Position numbers and translations under genes: made by a program. DNA of 57,620 nt from Desulfovibrio sp. X2 (GTDB lineage Bacteria; Desulfobacterota; Desulfovibrionia; Desulfovibrionales; Desulfovibrionaceae). The notes beneath the pieces were generated by a model, which saw only the letters and a program-made list of their open reading frames with translations, was not told the DNA's origin and searched no databases. This document shows, in pieces, positions 43,166-55,012 of this stretch. How positions within the stretch are numbered: the first letter of the stretch is position 1; the number at the start of each line of letters is the position of its first letter. The stretch lies in assembly GCF_000422205.1 (NCBI RefSeq), contig NZ_ATHV01000032.1:1-57620 (forward strand), given 5' to 3'.

Positions 43166-44635
43166 TTACCTGAGCCCGGCGGGGTCGGGCAGGGGGGGGA
43201 CGAGGGCTTCCAGGCCGTGGGCCACGGCGAGGAGGGCGTCTTCCTTGAAGTACTGCCCGAAGATCTGCAGCCCCACCGGCAGGCCGGATGTCTCGCCGAG
43301 GCCCGCGGGGATGCTCATGCCGGGCAGCCCAGCGAGGTTCAGGGAGATGGTGAAGATGTCCATGAGGTACATGGTCAGCGGATCGTCCACCACGCCGCCG
43401 ATGGGGAAGGCGGGCACCGGGCAGGAGGGGCCGCAGATGACGTCGCATTTCTCGAACGCGTCCAGGAAGTCCTGGCGGATGAGGCGGCGGACCTGGGCGG
43501 CCTTGCGGTAGTAGGCGTCGTAGTAGCCCGAGGAGAGCACGTAGGTGCCGATGATGATGCGGCGCTGCACCTCGTCGCCGAAGCCCTGGGTGCGCGAGCG
43601 CTTGTACATGTCCAGCAGCTCTGCGGCGTCCTTGTCGCGGTGGCCGTAGCGCACGCCGTCGAAGCGGGCCAGGTTGGACGAGGCTTCGGCCATGGCCACG
43701 ATGTAGTAGGTGGCGATGGCGTAGTCGGTATGCGGCAGGGAGACGTCCACGATCTCGGCGCCCGCGGCCACGGCGGCATCCACTGCCGCGCGGCAGCGCG
43801 CCAGTATTTCGCCCTCCACGCCCTGGCCCCAGTATTCCTTGGGCAGGCCGATGCGCACGCCCTTCAGGCTCTCGGCGCCCTTGAGCGCGGCCATGTAGTC
43901 GGGCACCGGGGACTTGACCGAGGTGGAGTCGCGCTCGTCGTGTCCGGCGATGACCTGGAGCACCTGGGCGGCGTCGGAGACGTTGCGGGCGAGCGGTCCG
44001 ATCTGATCCAGGGAGGAGCCGTAGGCGACCATGCCATAGCGCGAGACGCGGCCGTAGGAGGGCTTGAGGCCCACGCAGCCGCAGAACGACGCGGGCAGGC
44101 GGATGGAGCCGCCGGTGTCCGTGCCGAGCGAGGCGAAGCACTGGCGCGCGGACACGGCCGCGCCCGAGCCGCCCGAGGAGCCGCCGGGCACTCGGGAGAG
44201 GTCCCAGGGGTTGCGCGTGACCTTGTAGGCCGAGTTCTCGGTGGAGGAGCCCATGGCGAACTCGTCCATGTTGGCCTTGCCGAGGATCACGGCGCCCGCG
44301 TCCTTGAGCCTCTTCACCGCCGTGGCGTCGAAGGGCGGGACGAAGCCCTCGAGGATCTTCGAGCCGCAGGTGGTGGGCGCGCCGCGCATGGCGAGCACGT
44401 CCTTGATGATCAAGGGCACGCCCCACAGGGGCTTGTCCGCGTCCGGGCCGTCCGCGTCCAGCTCGCGCGCGCGGGCGAGGGCCGCGTCGGCTTGCAGCGC
44501 GAGCAGGGCGTCCACCTTGGGTTCGGTTGCCGCGATGCGGTCCAGGCAGGCGCGTGTGGCGTCCTCGGCGGAGATTTCCTTGGTCAGGAGCATTCCGCGC
44601 AGTGCGAGCAGGCTCTTCGAAGTCAGGTCGCTCAT
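43166..44635 (-). CDS. gatA: Asp/Glu-tRNA amidotransferase subunit A
   Basis: 489 aa amidase-signature enzyme. Ser-cisSer-Lys triad in [24 protein letters not shown] and [16 protein letters not shown]. Supplies ammonia for converting misacylated Asp-tRNAAsn/Glu-tRNAGln. gatB is not adjacent (not in this window). glnS is present at 15 kb, so the main substrate is probably Asp-tRNAAsn. Located 55 nt after gatC. Confidence 0.95.
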   Translation of the reverse strand: MSDLTSKSLLALRGMLLTKEISAEDATRACLDRIAATEPKVDALLALQADAALARARELDADGPDADKPLWGVPLIIKDVLAMRGAPTTCGSKILEGFVPPFDATAVKRLKDAGAVILGKANMDEFAMGSSTENSAYKVTRNPWDLSRVPGGSSGGSGAAVSARQCFASLGTDTGGSIRLPASFCGCVGLKPSYGRVSRYGMVAYGSSLDQIGPLARNVSDAAQVLQVIAGHDERDSTSVKSPVPDYMAALKGAESLKGVRIGLPKEYWGQGVEGEILARCRAAVDAAVAAGAEIVDVSLPHTDYAIATYYIVAMAEASSNLARFDGVRYGHRDKDAAELLDMYKRSRTQGFGDEVQRRIIIGTYVLSSGYYDAYYRKAAQVRRLIRQDFLDAFEKCDVICGPSCPVPAFPIGGVVDDPLTMYLMDIFTISLNLAGLPGMSIPAGLGETSGLPVGLQIFGQYFKEDALLAVAHGLEALVPPLPDPAGLR

Positions 44636-44690
44636 GTCGCTTTTCTCGATCCTTGGTCTGGAAGTGAACGTCGGCAGGCGTCGGGCCGGA

Positions 44691-44975
44691 TCAGACGATC
44701 TTCGGGACGATGAAGAACTGTCCGTCGTCCTCCGGCGCGTTGGCCAGGATTTCCTCGCGGGTGAACTCGCGGCGCACCTCGTCGGGCCTGAGCACGGTGA
44801 CGTGCTCCACCGGCGTGTACATGGGCTCGACGTCCTCGGTGGGCACCTGGCCCAGCTTGTCCATGTATTCAAGGACCTGCCCGAGCTGCGGCGCGAAGAG
44901 CGCGGCCTTCTCCGGCGTCAGTTCCAGGCGGGCCAGGTGGGCTATCCTGGCCACGTCCTCGGCGGTGATCTTCAT
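44691..44975 (-). CDS. gatC: Asp/Glu-tRNA amidotransferase subunit C
   Basis: 94 aa, full length. [20 protein letters not shown] and the C-terminal [20 protein letters not shown] are family signatures, ending [13 protein letters not shown]. Stabilises the GatA/GatB complex. Directly upstream of gatA and 47 nt downstream of the LpoA-like gene. Confidence 0.95.
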   Translation of the reverse strand: MKITAEDVARIAHLARLELTPEKAALFAPQLGQVLEYMDKLGQVPTEDVEPMYTPVEHVTVLRPDEVRREFTREEILANAPEDDGQFFIVPKIV

Positions 44976-45022
44976 GTCGCTATCCTCTCGTCTCGTGTCG
45001 AATGCATGCCGACCGGCGCGGG

Positions 45023-47041
45023 CTAGTGGATCTGCCCGGCGGCCTTCTTGCGGTCGGCCTCATATTTTTCGCGCAGCGCCTTGATGCGTTCGTCGTGCTT
45101 GCCGCGCACGAATTCGAGCCGTTCCTTCAGGGCCTGGGGATCCGTGGGCGAGAGCCCTCCGTCCGCCGGAGTGAACAGGAAGAGATTCTCCCGCGCCTTG
45201 CCGGAATCGTCCCAGGCGATGGGCGCGAGGCTCCAGTCCATCTGCGCGGCGGACTGCATGCGGCGCGTCAGGCTCTGCGAGTTCCAGTCGCGTCCCAGGT
45301 TGCCCAGGCGGGCGCCGAAGCGGATGAAGTCGAAGCCGAGCGCGGTCCAGAAGTCGGGGCGCGGCAATCCCATGGAGTCCAGGTTCTGGCGCAGGGCCTG
45401 GGCGCCGGGGCTCGGGTTCTCCGGCCACCAGGAGCCGGGCGCGACCGACATGCCGAAGTAGTGCATGTCCGCGTCCGTGCCCGCTCCGATGGCCTGGCTC
45501 CAGAGCTCGGGGCCGAGGAACAGGAGCTGGTCCTGCTCGTAGAAGAAGAACTGCGGCACGATGAGCTGCGCCTGGGCCCAGCCGTCCGGAATGAAGACGG
45601 CCTGGAAGGAGGGTTCGGGCGGAGGCGGCCGGTCGCCGGTCACGGAGTCCTTGCCCGGCGCGTGCAGCATCTCGGCCACGGAACGGCCCCAGCGCTGCGG
45701 GTCTCCGGGGTAGTAGGTGCCGGTGGACGTCACGCTGCCGCCCTTGGCCGCGATCTCCTCCTGGAAGAGCTGCGCGGCCTTCATGCCGAAACGCTCCTGC
45801 GGGTAGAGCACCGCGAAGCGCTCGATGCCGAGGTCCTGCACGGAGATGCGCGCCAGGGCGCGGATCTGGTCCTCGAGGCTGTCGAAGAAGCGCCAGGCGT
45901 CGTGGCCTTCCTCGACGTCGCCGAGGGAGGGCATGAAGGCGAACACGGCGCGGCGGCCGAATTCGGAGGAGGCGGCGAGCTGCCGGAAGCGCTCCATCTC
46001 GAGCGGGCCGCCGACCACTGTGGCCTCGGCGGGCAGGGCGGAGAGCTGCGCCAGCCAGTCGCGGTCCTCGGTGTTGATCACGTGCACGGTGACCGGCACG
46101 CCCTGGCGGGAGAGCTGCCACTGCGCGGCACCGGCGCCGCGCAGGATGGACCAGCCCACCTGCTCGAAGCGGCCGGAGAGCGGCAGGAGCAGGGTCAGGT
46201 CGATGGTGGGCACGCCGCGCTTCTCCTCGAACTTGGCGAGGATGGCGGTCCAGGGGGCGGGCTTGGCGAAATGAAAGCGCCCCATCACGCCGCGCATGGT
46301 CTGCCAGGACCCGGCCCAGGCCTCGGATGAGGCATCGGCCTGGCGCGCCGCGAGCAGGAAGCGGACCTGCGGATAGGGGAAGCTCCATTCCTTTCCAGAG
46401 GGCGCGGCGGCGGCGAGGCTTTGGAGCTTGTCTGCGGAAAGCGGAGAGAGGGCGGAGAGCACCGTGTCCTCGAGGTCCGCCTTGTCCTGGACCGTGGGGG
46501 CCAGGGTATAGGCTGTGTTCAGGAGCGTCAGGGTGGAGGCGTCGGGCTCCTGCCGCAGACCGGTCTCGGCCGCGGCGCGCACCGCGGAGAAGCGGGTGCC
46601 CGCAGGGATGGACTTGTCCGCGGCGAAGGAGTCCAGCGCCTTGCGCAGGGAATCGGTTTCGCCCGTTGCGGCCAGTATCTCGATCTGCGCCGCGCGCCAG
46701 GCAGGCTTCTTGCGGACTTTGGGATCGGCCTGGGCCCAGGCGTCGAGCCCTTCGAGCGCTCCGCGCGCATGTCCCGCGCGCAGGGCCGAGAGGGTGTAGC
46801 GCTCGTGCCACTGCAGGCGCTGGGCAGGAGCGGCCTGACCGCGTTCGAGCATCTGGCCGTAGTAGAGCTCGCTCTTGTCCCAGTCCTGGTTGTCCCAGGC
46901 CTGGGCGGCTGCATCGTCCAAGGGGAGGCCCGGCGTCATGGCCGGGCGGGCACCTACGGGAGTCGCGGGCTGCTTCTGGCAGCCGGTCGCCGCCAGGGAG
47001 AGGAGCGCGACGAGGATGATCACTGTGCGTCGTGCGAACAT
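45023..47041 (-). CDS. LpoA/LppC-like penicillin-binding-protein activator lipoprotein
   Basis: 672 aa. Lipoprotein signal TVIILVALLSLAATGC, an N-terminal helical/TPR-like half (residues 40-270), and a C-terminal periplasmic-binding-protein type I fold from about 290 (IDLTLLLPLSGRFEQVGWSI, FAVLYPQERFGMKAAQLF). This two-part layout matches LpoA/YraM, the outer-membrane activator of PBP1A. LivJ-type binding proteins are the alternative, but the N-terminal domain argues against them. Start at 47041 has only a weak ribosome site. Transcribed with gatC-gatA; the dnaK terminator lies upstream. Confidence 0.82.
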   Translation of the reverse strand: MFARRTVIILVALLSLAATGCQKQPATPVGARPAMTPGLPLDDAAAQAWDNQDWDKSELYYGQMLERGQAAPAQRLQWHERYTLSALRAGHARGALEGLDAWAQADPKVRKKPAWRAAQIEILAATGETDSLRKALDSFAADKSIPAGTRFSAVRAAAETGLRQEPDASTLTLLNTAYTLAPTVQDKADLEDTVLSALSPLSADKLQSLAAAAPSGKEWSFPYPQVRFLLAARQADASSEAWAGSWQTMRGVMGRFHFAKPAPWTAILAKFEEKRGVPTIDLTLLLPLSGRFEQVGWSILRGAGAAQWQLSRQGVPVTVHVINTEDRDWLAQLSALPAEATVVGGPLEMERFRQLAASSEFGRRAVFAFMPSLGDVEEGHDAWRFFDSLEDQIRALARISVQDLGIERFAVLYPQERFGMKAAQLFQEEIAAKGGSVTSTGTYYPGDPQRWGRSVAEMLHAPGKDSVTGDRPPPPEPSFQAVFIPDGWAQAQLIVPQFFFYEQDQLLFLGPELWSQAIGAGTDADMHYFGMSVAPGSWWPENPSPGAQALRQNLDSMGLPRPDFWTALGFDFIRFGARLGNLGRDWNSQSLTRRMQSAAQMDWSLAPIAWDDSGKARENLFLFTPADGGLSPTDPQALKERLEFVRGKHDERIKALREKYEADRKKAAGQIH

Positions 47042-47120
47042 CCGGTAAGTGTAGCCGGGAACCGGATGAAATAAAAGGCCCGGCACTCGGGATGGAGGCC
47101 TGAAAGACGGGAGGACGGGC

Positions 47121-47158
47121 AATAAAAAGGCCCGGCTCCTCGATCGAGGAGCCGGGCC
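47121..47158 (-). terminator. Terminator after dnaK
   Basis: Perfect 15-bp palindromic stem GGCCCGGCTCCTCGA / TCGAGGAGCCGGGCC (47129-47158), followed leftward by TTTTTATT (complement of 47121-47128). Confidence 0.92.
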
Positions 47159-47194
47159 GTGATCGTATTCTTTGTCCCGCGGGCGGGACGCGGC

Positions 47195-49108
<1,914 letters not shown>

Positions 49109-49215
49109 TATTAATCCTCCAACAGATGGAATTTTTGCGTCGTGACGATGGAATTCGCGAGTCAACCACGAGGTATAACCACAATTCTCGCGGAGTAAAG
49201 GGCAAGACGGAAACT

Positions 49216-49743
49216 TTATGCGTTTTTCGCGATCATGACCTTGGCCGGACGGATGACCCGGCCGTTCAGCTTGTAACCGCGCTGCAAAATGGCGGCCACG
49301 TGGTTGTCCTCGAGTCCGGAATCCGCGGTGACGCCCACGGCCTCGGCCCAGGCGGGATCGAACTCGTCGCCGACCGCGCCGACCTGCTCCAGGCCGTGGC
49401 GGGCCAGGGAATCGAGGAAGAGCTTCACTGTCATCTCCACGCCGATCACGAGGTCCTTGCAGGCCTCGTTGCCGCGGCCGTGCGCCAGGGCCAGCTCGAG
49501 GTTGTCGAGCACTGGCACGAGATCGGAGAGCACGGTCTCAGTGGCGTACTTGCGGAACTCGTCCTTTTCGCGCTCCAGGCGGCGCTTGGCGTTCTCGAGC
49601 TCGGCCAGGGCGCGCAGCTTCTCGTCCTCGGCGCGGCGCAGGGCCTCGCGGAAGGCCTCCTCGGGGCTTTGGGCCTCGGCGTTCTCGGCGGATTCGGCAG
49701 TTTCGGGGGCCTCGGGGGCCATCTCCTTCTCATGTTCGGACAT
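49216..49743 (-). CDS. grpE: Nucleotide exchange factor GrpE
   Basis: 175 aa. Acidic N-terminus, a long helix ([20 protein letters not shown]), then the beta-wing domain with [10 protein letters not shown] and [19 protein letters not shown]. Dimeric exchange factor for DnaK. Start MSEHEK at 49743; a purine-rich GGAGG is 11 nt upstream, so the in-frame ATG at 49761 is an alternative. 70 nt downstream of hrcA. Confidence 0.95.
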   Translation of the reverse strand: MSEHEKEMAPEAPETAESAENAEAQSPEEAFREALRRAEDEKLRALAELENAKRRLEREKDEFRKYATETVLSDLVPVLDNLELALAHGRGNEACKDLVIGVEMTVKLFLDSLARHGLEQVGAVGDEFDPAWAEAVGVTADSGLEDNHVAAILQRGYKLNGRVIRPAKVMIAKNA

Positions 49744-49813
49744 GCTCTTATGTACCTCCATACCTTTCATGCGGGTGCGGTGGGCCGGGCGGACGGGGCG
49801 CATGGGCGCCCCG

Positions 49814-50902
49814 CTAGAAACGCTTGCGCAGGATGTCGCTGATGGCGTCGGCGGTGCAGGAGACCACGGGCATGAGCCCGGCGTAGTTCATGCGCATGGG
49901 GCCCAGCAGGCCGATGACGCCGATGGCCTGTCCCTGGGCGCCGTAGGGGCGGGCGATGACCGAGAGGCCCGGGAAGGGCTCCCCGCCCATGAGGCCGTCG
50001 ATGCCCTCCTGGCGGTCGGCGCTGTCGGGACGATCCAGGCGGTCGAGGCGGTCCAGGGAGACGAGCACGCCGCCCGACTCCATGACCCTGTCCAGGATGT
50101 CGAGCAGGCGGGTGCGCTCCTCGAGCATGGACAGCAGGCGGCGGATGCTCTCCGGACCGGCGAATTCGGGCTGCGAGATGACGTTCACCGCGCCTTCCAC
50201 GAAGAGCTCGCGTTCGCTCTCGGCGGCGACGGTCTCGCTGGCCAGGCGCAGCGCCTGGGTGAAATATTCGGACAGGGCGCTCCTGGCGCGCTCCATCTCG
50301 CGCAGCAGGTGGGCGCGCACCTGGGAGACGGTCTTGTCCGTGAAGAGGTCGTTCAGATAGTTGGCGTAGCGCACGAGGTCGTCCGAGGTGACCGGCCGCT
50401 CGAGCTCCACGAGCTTCTTCTGGATGAGGCCGCCCTGGAGCACCAGGATGACCATCACCAGCGTGGGCTTGATGAGCGCAAACTCGATGCGCTTCCAGCA
50501 GACCTCGCCCTGCATGGGGGCCATGACCATGCAGACCTGCTTGGACAGGCCGGAAAGCAGGCGGCAGGCCTGGCGCAGCAGGTCCGAGATGTCGCCCGCG
50601 GCCTCGCCCAGGGAGGAGACGATGATGCGGCGCTCCGGCTCCGAGAGGAACGCGGGGCGCACGCCCTGCTCCAGGTAGAGCTCGAAGGCCAGGGCGGAGG
50701 GCACACGGCCGGCCGAGGTGTGGGGCTGCTCCAGGTAGCCCTTCTCGGTCAGGTCCGCCATGACGTTGCGGATCGAGGCAGGGGAGAGGCCGAGGCCGGA
50801 CGCGCGAGAGACCGTGCGCGACCCCACCGGCTGTGCGGTTTCGATGTACAGCTCGATGATGGTGGTCAGCGTGCGCGTCTCGCGTTCGTTCAGGACCGGC
50901 AT
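49814..50902 (-). CDS. hrcA: Heat-inducible repressor HrcA
   Basis: 362 aa. N-terminal winged helix (PVGSRTVSRASGLGLSPASI and RNVMADLTEKGYLEQPHTSA) and the GAF-like regulatory domain ending with YAGLMPVVSCTADAISDIL. It carries a small insertion of repeated LDR units (SLDRLDRLDRPDSADR, around residue 290). Normally binds CIRCE elements and represses class I heat-shock genes. A complete CIRCE palindrome is not visible upstream here, only a half-site. Confidence 0.95.
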   Translation of the reverse strand: MPVLNERETRTLTTIIELYIETAQPVGSRTVSRASGLGLSPASIRNVMADLTEKGYLEQPHTSAGRVPSALAFELYLEQGVRPAFLSEPERRIIVSSLGEAAGDISDLLRQACRLLSGLSKQVCMVMAPMQGEVCWKRIEFALIKPTLVMVILVLQGGLIQKKLVELERPVTSDDLVRYANYLNDLFTDKTVSQVRAHLLREMERARSALSEYFTQALRLASETVAAESERELFVEGAVNVISQPEFAGPESIRRLLSMLEERTRLLDILDRVMESGGVLVSLDRLDRLDRPDSADRQEGIDGLMGGEPFPGLSVIARPYGAQGQAIGVIGLLGPMRMNYAGLMPVVSCTADAISDILRKRF

Positions 50903-50946
50903 GGTCCGGCGTCTCCTTTGCCCTCGGGCATGGCTCGCTCCTATGG

Positions 50947-50987
50947 GAGTGCTCAATGCGGGTAACAACGGCCCCCCCACCTGTCAA
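50947..50987 (-). promoter_or_regulatory. Promoter region of hrcA-grpE-dnaK with a CIRCE-like half-site
   Basis: Minus strand TTGACA (complement of 50982-50987) is a perfect -35; 17 bp later TACCCG is a poor -10. GAGTGCTCAA (50947-50956) resembles one arm of CIRCE (GAGTGCTAA) with one inserted base; the second arm is not recognisable. Confidence 0.35.
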
Positions 50988-51056
50988 GGGACGAGGCTTG
51001 GAACAAAAGGCCCTTCGCCCTTGCGCGAGGCCCCCGGAACAGGGATAGTGGCGTCC

Positions 51057-52844
51057 ATGGAACTGCACGCCCTGGGATCGGTCAGCCTCGCCCTCGTGCT
51101 CGGCGTTACCGGCTATATCTTCGCCAAGCGCCTCTCCCTGCCCGCCATCCTCTTCTATCTCCTGGCCGGGCTCGCGGCGGGCCCCCTGGGCGCGGGCCTC
51201 GTGCGCAGCTCGGACCTCGGCGACGGACTCCTGCCGCTGGTCGAATTCGCCGTGGCCATCATCCTCTTCGAGGGCGGCCTCCTGCTCTCCACACGCGGCT
51301 TCCTGCAGGCGCCCAAGGCCATCGCCCGGCTGCTCAGCGTGACCATCGCGATCACCGCGGCCGGGGGCACGCTGCTGGCCCGGTTCGTGCTCGGCCTGTC
51401 CTGGGACATCGCGCTGCTCTTCGGCGTCATGGCCGTGGTCACCGGGCCGAGCGTCATCGGCCCGCTGCTCAAGAGCCTCTCCTTTCCCCCCCGGCTTCGC
51501 GCCCTGCTGCACTGGGAGTCCATCTGGGGCGACGTGATCGGCGTGGTCTTGAGCGCCGTGGCCCTCAAGTTCGCCTCCCTGGCCGACCCGGCCACGCAGG
51601 CAGGCGAGCTGGCGACGGGCTTCCTGCTCGCGCTGTGCGCGGGCGCCGCGCTCGGCGCGCTCGGCGGGCTCTTCCTTTCACGCATGGTCCTGCCGCTGGT
51701 GGAGACGCTGCACGACGAAGGGCTGCCGGGCGTGGCGGCCTTCGCCGTGGCCATGGGCACCTTCGTGCTCTCGGGCCATCTGGTGCCCAACTCCGGTCCC
51801 ATCGCCGTGGCCGTGGCCGGGTTCTTCCTGGCGCACCAGAAGCCGCGCACCCTGGCCGCCATCCGCCACTTCAAGGACCAGCTCGCGGCGATCGTGGTGG
51901 GCACGCTCTTCGTCCTGCTCTCGGCCACGGTGGACCCGGGGCTGCTCGCGGCGCAGTGGCCGCGCATGCTCCTCGTGGCCGCCGGGCTCGGCATCGTGGT
52001 CCGCCCCGTGGCCGTGGCCGCGGCGCTCGCCGGGACCGAGGTGCCCGCGCGCGAGCGGCTCTACGCGGCCGTGGTCTCTCCGCGCGGCATCGTCTGCCTG
52101 GCCAGCGCCGCCTACGCCGGGCTGGTCATGCCTTCGCGCGGGCACGAGGCCGTGCTCATGCTCGACACCATCTTCATGGTGGTGCTCCTCTCCGGCAGCT
52201 GGGCCACGCTCATGGGCGGGCCGCTGGCCTCGCTCCTCAAGGTGCGGACCCCGCCCGAGACCTCGGGCATCATCCTGGTCGGCCTGAATCCCTTTTCGCG
52301 GGCCGTGGCGCGGGCGCTCGCGCATCACGTGCCCGTGGTCTTCGTGGACCCGCGGGCCGACCGCTGCGAAGAGGTCCGGACGCAGGGCGAGCGAGTCTTC
52401 TGCGCCGAGGTACTGGCCGAGGACATCTACGAGGAGGCCTTCAACGAGGGCTACGGACGGCTCTTGTGCCTCTCGCGCAACGACGCCCTGAACATGCTCG
52501 TGGCCGGACCGGCCGCGCGGCAGATGGGGGCCGGGCACGTCTGGCAGAGCCGGGCCGTGCGGCCGGAGAAGGCTTTCGCCCAGGAGGTCCAGGGGCTTCC
52601 CCTGGCCTTCCCCCCCGAACTCGTGATCGGCGAGGCGGCCGACGCCGTGTCAGAGGGGCGGGGACGGGTGGAGGAGCTGGGCTGCCCGCCGGGAGAGGCG
52701 CCCGGGGGGGCGAAGGTGGTGCCGCTCTTTCGCGTCACGCACGACGGCCGCGGCGTGCAGGTCGTGACCGACGCCGCGGACGTGGCAGGCACCGAGGGGC
52801 GCTGCCTGTGCTATCTGGAGGATGGGCAGGCCTTTTCCGGCTAG
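51057..52844 (+). CDS. CPA1-type sodium/proton antiporter with C-terminal RCK/TrkA-N-like domain
   Basis: 595 aa. Residues 1-395 hold about 12 transmembrane helices with a Na+/H+ exchanger core (FAVAIILFEGGLLLSTRGF, MAVVTGPSVIGPLLK, HWESIWGDVIGVVLS, VVSPRGIVCLASAAY). The usual ND pair reads GD here. From about 400 comes a nucleotide-binding RCK-like domain (GIILVGLNPFSRAVARAL, VVFVDPRADRCEEV), which probably gates transport. Start at 51057 has only a weak ribosome site. Divergent from hrcA; its stop overlaps that of rfbD by 4 nt (convergent). Confidence 0.87.
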   Translation: MELHALGSVSLALVLGVTGYIFAKRLSLPAILFYLLAGLAAGPLGAGLVRSSDLGDGLLPLVEFAVAIILFEGGLLLSTRGFLQAPKAIARLLSVTIAITAAGGTLLARFVLGLSWDIALLFGVMAVVTGPSVIGPLLKSLSFPPRLRALLHWESIWGDVIGVVLSAVALKFASLADPATQAGELATGFLLALCAGAALGALGGLFLSRMVLPLVETLHDEGLPGVAAFAVAMGTFVLSGHLVPNSGPIAVAVAGFFLAHQKPRTLAAIRHFKDQLAAIVVGTLFVLLSATVDPGLLAAQWPRMLLVAAGLGIVVRPVAVAAALAGTEVPARERLYAAVVSPRGIVCLASAAYAGLVMPSRGHEAVLMLDTIFMVVLLSGSWATLMGGPLASLLKVRTPPETSGIILVGLNPFSRAVARALAHHVPVVFVDPRADRCEEVRTQGERVFCAEVLAEDIYEEAFNEGYGRLLCLSRNDALNMLVAGPAARQMGAGHVWQSRAVRPEKAFAQEVQGLPLAFPPELVIGEAADAVSEGRGRVEELGCPPGEAPGGAKVVPLFRVTHDGRGVQVVTDAADVAGTEGRCLCYLEDGQAFSG

Positions 52845-53722
52845 TCGTCGTGCTCGGTCAGACCGAGATCCCTGAAGACATAGTCGCGCAGCCCCTGCTC
52901 CCAGGGGCGCGGTGTCGCCCCGGTGGCGTGGGTGAACTTGTCCAGGTCGAGGACCGAGTATCTCGGCCGCTTGGCCTTGGCCGGCCATTCGGCGCTGGTG
53001 ATGGGCTCCACGCGGCAGCGCAGCCCGGCCAGCTTGATGGCCTCCGCGGCCAGCTCGCACCATGTCGCCTTGCCGCTCGAGCAGAGGTGGAAGAGGCCGC
53101 TCGCGCCGGATTCGAGGAGCAGGACGGAGTTGACCGCGAGGTCCGGCGTGTAGGTCGGCGAGCCGGTCTGGTCCGCGACCACGCTGAGCTTGTCCCGCTC
53201 CTTGGCCAGGTGGAGGATCTTGGAGACGAAGTTCTCCTTGCCCGGGCCGAAGAGCCACGACGTGCGGATGACGAGCAGCCCCGGCGAGTCGATCTCGAAG
53301 AGCACCTGCTCCCCGGCGAGCTTGGTCTGGCCGTAGACCGACTCGGGCGAGGGCTTGTCCTCCGGGGTGTAGGGTGCGTCCTTCCTGCCGTCGAAGACGA
53401 AGTCCGTGGAGTAGTGCACGAGCGGGACGGCAAGCTCGCGCGCCGTGAGGCCGATGAGGCGGGGCAGATTGCGGTTCAGGCGGCAGGCCTCGTCGCGGTC
53501 GTCCTCGGCCTTGTCCACCGCGGTGTAGGCCACGGTGTTGAAGATGGCCGAGGCCTCGTGCTCGCGGCAGTGGTCGCGCAGCTTCCCCTGGTCGAAGGGG
53601 TCGAAGTCGGACCGTCCCACGGGCAGGGCCTCCCAGCCCGCTGCCGTGAGCGCCTCGCACAGGGCCCGGCCGAGCAGGCCGCTGCGCCCGCCGAGGACCA
53701 CGGCACGTTTGCCTCCGCTCAT
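52841..53722 (-). CDS. rfbD: dTDP-4-dehydrorhamnose reductase
   Basis: 293 aa SDR enzyme, the last step of dTDP-L-rhamnose synthesis. Rossmann motif VVLGGRSGLLGRALCEAL, catalytic YGQTKLAGE (YxxxK), STDFVFDG and SWLFGPGKENF. Its ATG overlaps the rfbB stop (ATGA). rfbA and rfbC are not adjacent. Confidence 0.93.
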   Translation of the reverse strand: MSGGKRAVVLGGRSGLLGRALCEALTAAGWEALPVGRSDFDPFDQGKLRDHCREHEASAIFNTVAYTAVDKAEDDRDEACRLNRNLPRLIGLTARELAVPLVHYSTDFVFDGRKDAPYTPEDKPSPESVYGQTKLAGEQVLFEIDSPGLLVIRTSWLFGPGKENFVSKILHLAKERDKLSVVADQTGSPTYTPDLAVNSVLLLESGASGLFHLCSSGKATWCELAAEAIKLAGLRCRVEPITSAEWPAKAKRPRYSVLDLDKFTHATGATPRPWEQGLRDYVFRDLGLTEHDD

Positions 53723-54741
53723 CGGCGATCTCCGTACCAGGCGTCCATGAAATCCCGGTAGGCGCCGCTCTGCACGGATTCGAGCCAGGCCTCGTTGTCG
53801 CGGTACCAGGCCACGGTGGCGGCCAGGCCGTCGGCAAAGGATATCTCCGGCGTGAAGCCGAGCGCCTTGCGGGCGTACTCGAAGCCCATGGCGTAGCGCC
53901 GGTCGTGGCCGGGACGGTCGGTGACGTGGCGGATGAGGCTCTCCGGCTTGCCGAGGATGGCGAGCAGGGTGCGCACCACCTCGATGTTCGCCTTCTCGTT
54001 GTCGCTGCCGAAGTTGTAGACCTCGCCCGGCGTGCCCTTCATGAGGGCCAGCTCCACGCCGCGGCAGTGGTCCAGCACGTGGATCCAGTCGCGCACCTGC
54101 ATCCCGTCGCCGTAAACGGGCAGGGCCTCGTCGCTCCTGGCCTTCATGATCATCAGCGGGATGAGCTTCTCCGGAAACTGGTAGGGCCCGTAGTTGTTGG
54201 AGCAGCGCGTCACCAGCACGGGCAGGCCGTAAGTCTTGAAGTAGGCGCGGCAGAGCATGTCCGCCGAGGCCTTGGAGGCCGAGTAGGGCGAGTTGGGCGC
54301 GAGGGGGGTCGTCTCGACGAACTTCCCCTCGGGGCCGAGCGCGCCGTAGACCTCGTCCGTGGAGACGTGGACGAAGCGGGCCAGCCCGACGCGGCGGGCG
54401 ACCTCGAGCAGCACCTGCGTGCCCATGACGTTGGTCGTCAGGAAGGGCGCGGGGTCGGCGATGGAGCGGTCGACGTGGGTCTCGGCCGCGAAGTTGACCA
54501 CGGCGTCGATGGCCTGGTCGCGCAGGATTGACTCGACCAGACAGGAGTCGGCGATGTCGCCCCTGACGAAGAGGTAGCGCGAGCCGCCGAGTTTTTCCTC
54601 GATGTCCCGCAGGTTCAGCGGGTTGCCGGCATAGGTCAGCTTGTCGAGGTTGACGATGATGACGTCGTCGCGCGTGGCGAGAAGATGGCGGATGAAGTTG
54701 CTGCCGATGAAGCCGCATCCGCCCGTGACGAGCAGCCGCAT
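53719..54741 (-). CDS. rfbB: dTDP-glucose 4,6-dehydratase
   Basis: 340 aa. NAD-binding LLVTGGCGFIGSNFIRHLL, FAAETHVDRSI, active-site VSTDEVYG and YSASKASADML, and RPGHDRRYAMG. Second step of dTDP-rhamnose synthesis for O-antigen or surface glycans. Start at 54741 chosen for GGGGGGAA; an in-frame upstream GTG at 54789 is unlikely. Operon rfbB-rfbD. Confidence 0.95.
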   Translation of the reverse strand: MRLLVTGGCGFIGSNFIRHLLATRDDVIIVNLDKLTYAGNPLNLRDIEEKLGGSRYLFVRGDIADSCLVESILRDQAIDAVVNFAAETHVDRSIADPAPFLTTNVMGTQVLLEVARRVGLARFVHVSTDEVYGALGPEGKFVETTPLAPNSPYSASKASADMLCRAYFKTYGLPVLVTRCSNNYGPYQFPEKLIPLMIMKARSDEALPVYGDGMQVRDWIHVLDHCRGVELALMKGTPGEVYNFGSDNEKANIEVVRTLLAILGKPESLIRHVTDRPGHDRRYAMGFEYARKALGFTPEISFADGLAATVAWYRDNEAWLESVQSGAYRDFMDAWYGDRR

Positions 54742-54843
54742 GGGATTCCCCCCAGGCAGTGGACTCGGGTGGTTTACCCGGTCCCGCAAGCCTTATAGGA
54801 AAGGCTCCGGCATGGCAAATCCGGAAAAAACCGAAAAAAGGGC

Positions 54844-54872
54844 TTGCGGAGGTCCGGGGTTTTGCGTATCTA
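54844..54872 (+). promoter_or_regulatory. Candidate tRNA-Val promoter
   Basis: TTGCGG (54844-54849), 17-bp spacer, TATCTA (54867-54872); expected start about 5 nt before the mature tRNA. Confidence 0.45.
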
Positions 54873-54884
54873 GTCTCTCCCTTC

Positions 54885-54960
<76 letters not shown>

Positions 54961-54967
54961 CGGAATC

Positions 54968-54995
54968 AAAAGCCCTGGTTCGCCAGGGCTTTTTT
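54968..54995 (+). terminator. Terminator after tRNA-Val
   Basis: 11-bp stem AAAAGCCCTGG / CCAGGGCTTTT with a TTCG loop and T-rich tail. Confidence 0.92.
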
Positions 54996-55012
54996 CTTTT
55001 TCGGAGTCCAGC

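Noticed and set aside
49109-49215. Possible separate heat-shock promoter or CIRCE before dnaK
   Set aside because: Only a loose CGCGAG/CTCGCG dyad is present; no sigma-32 or CIRCE match.
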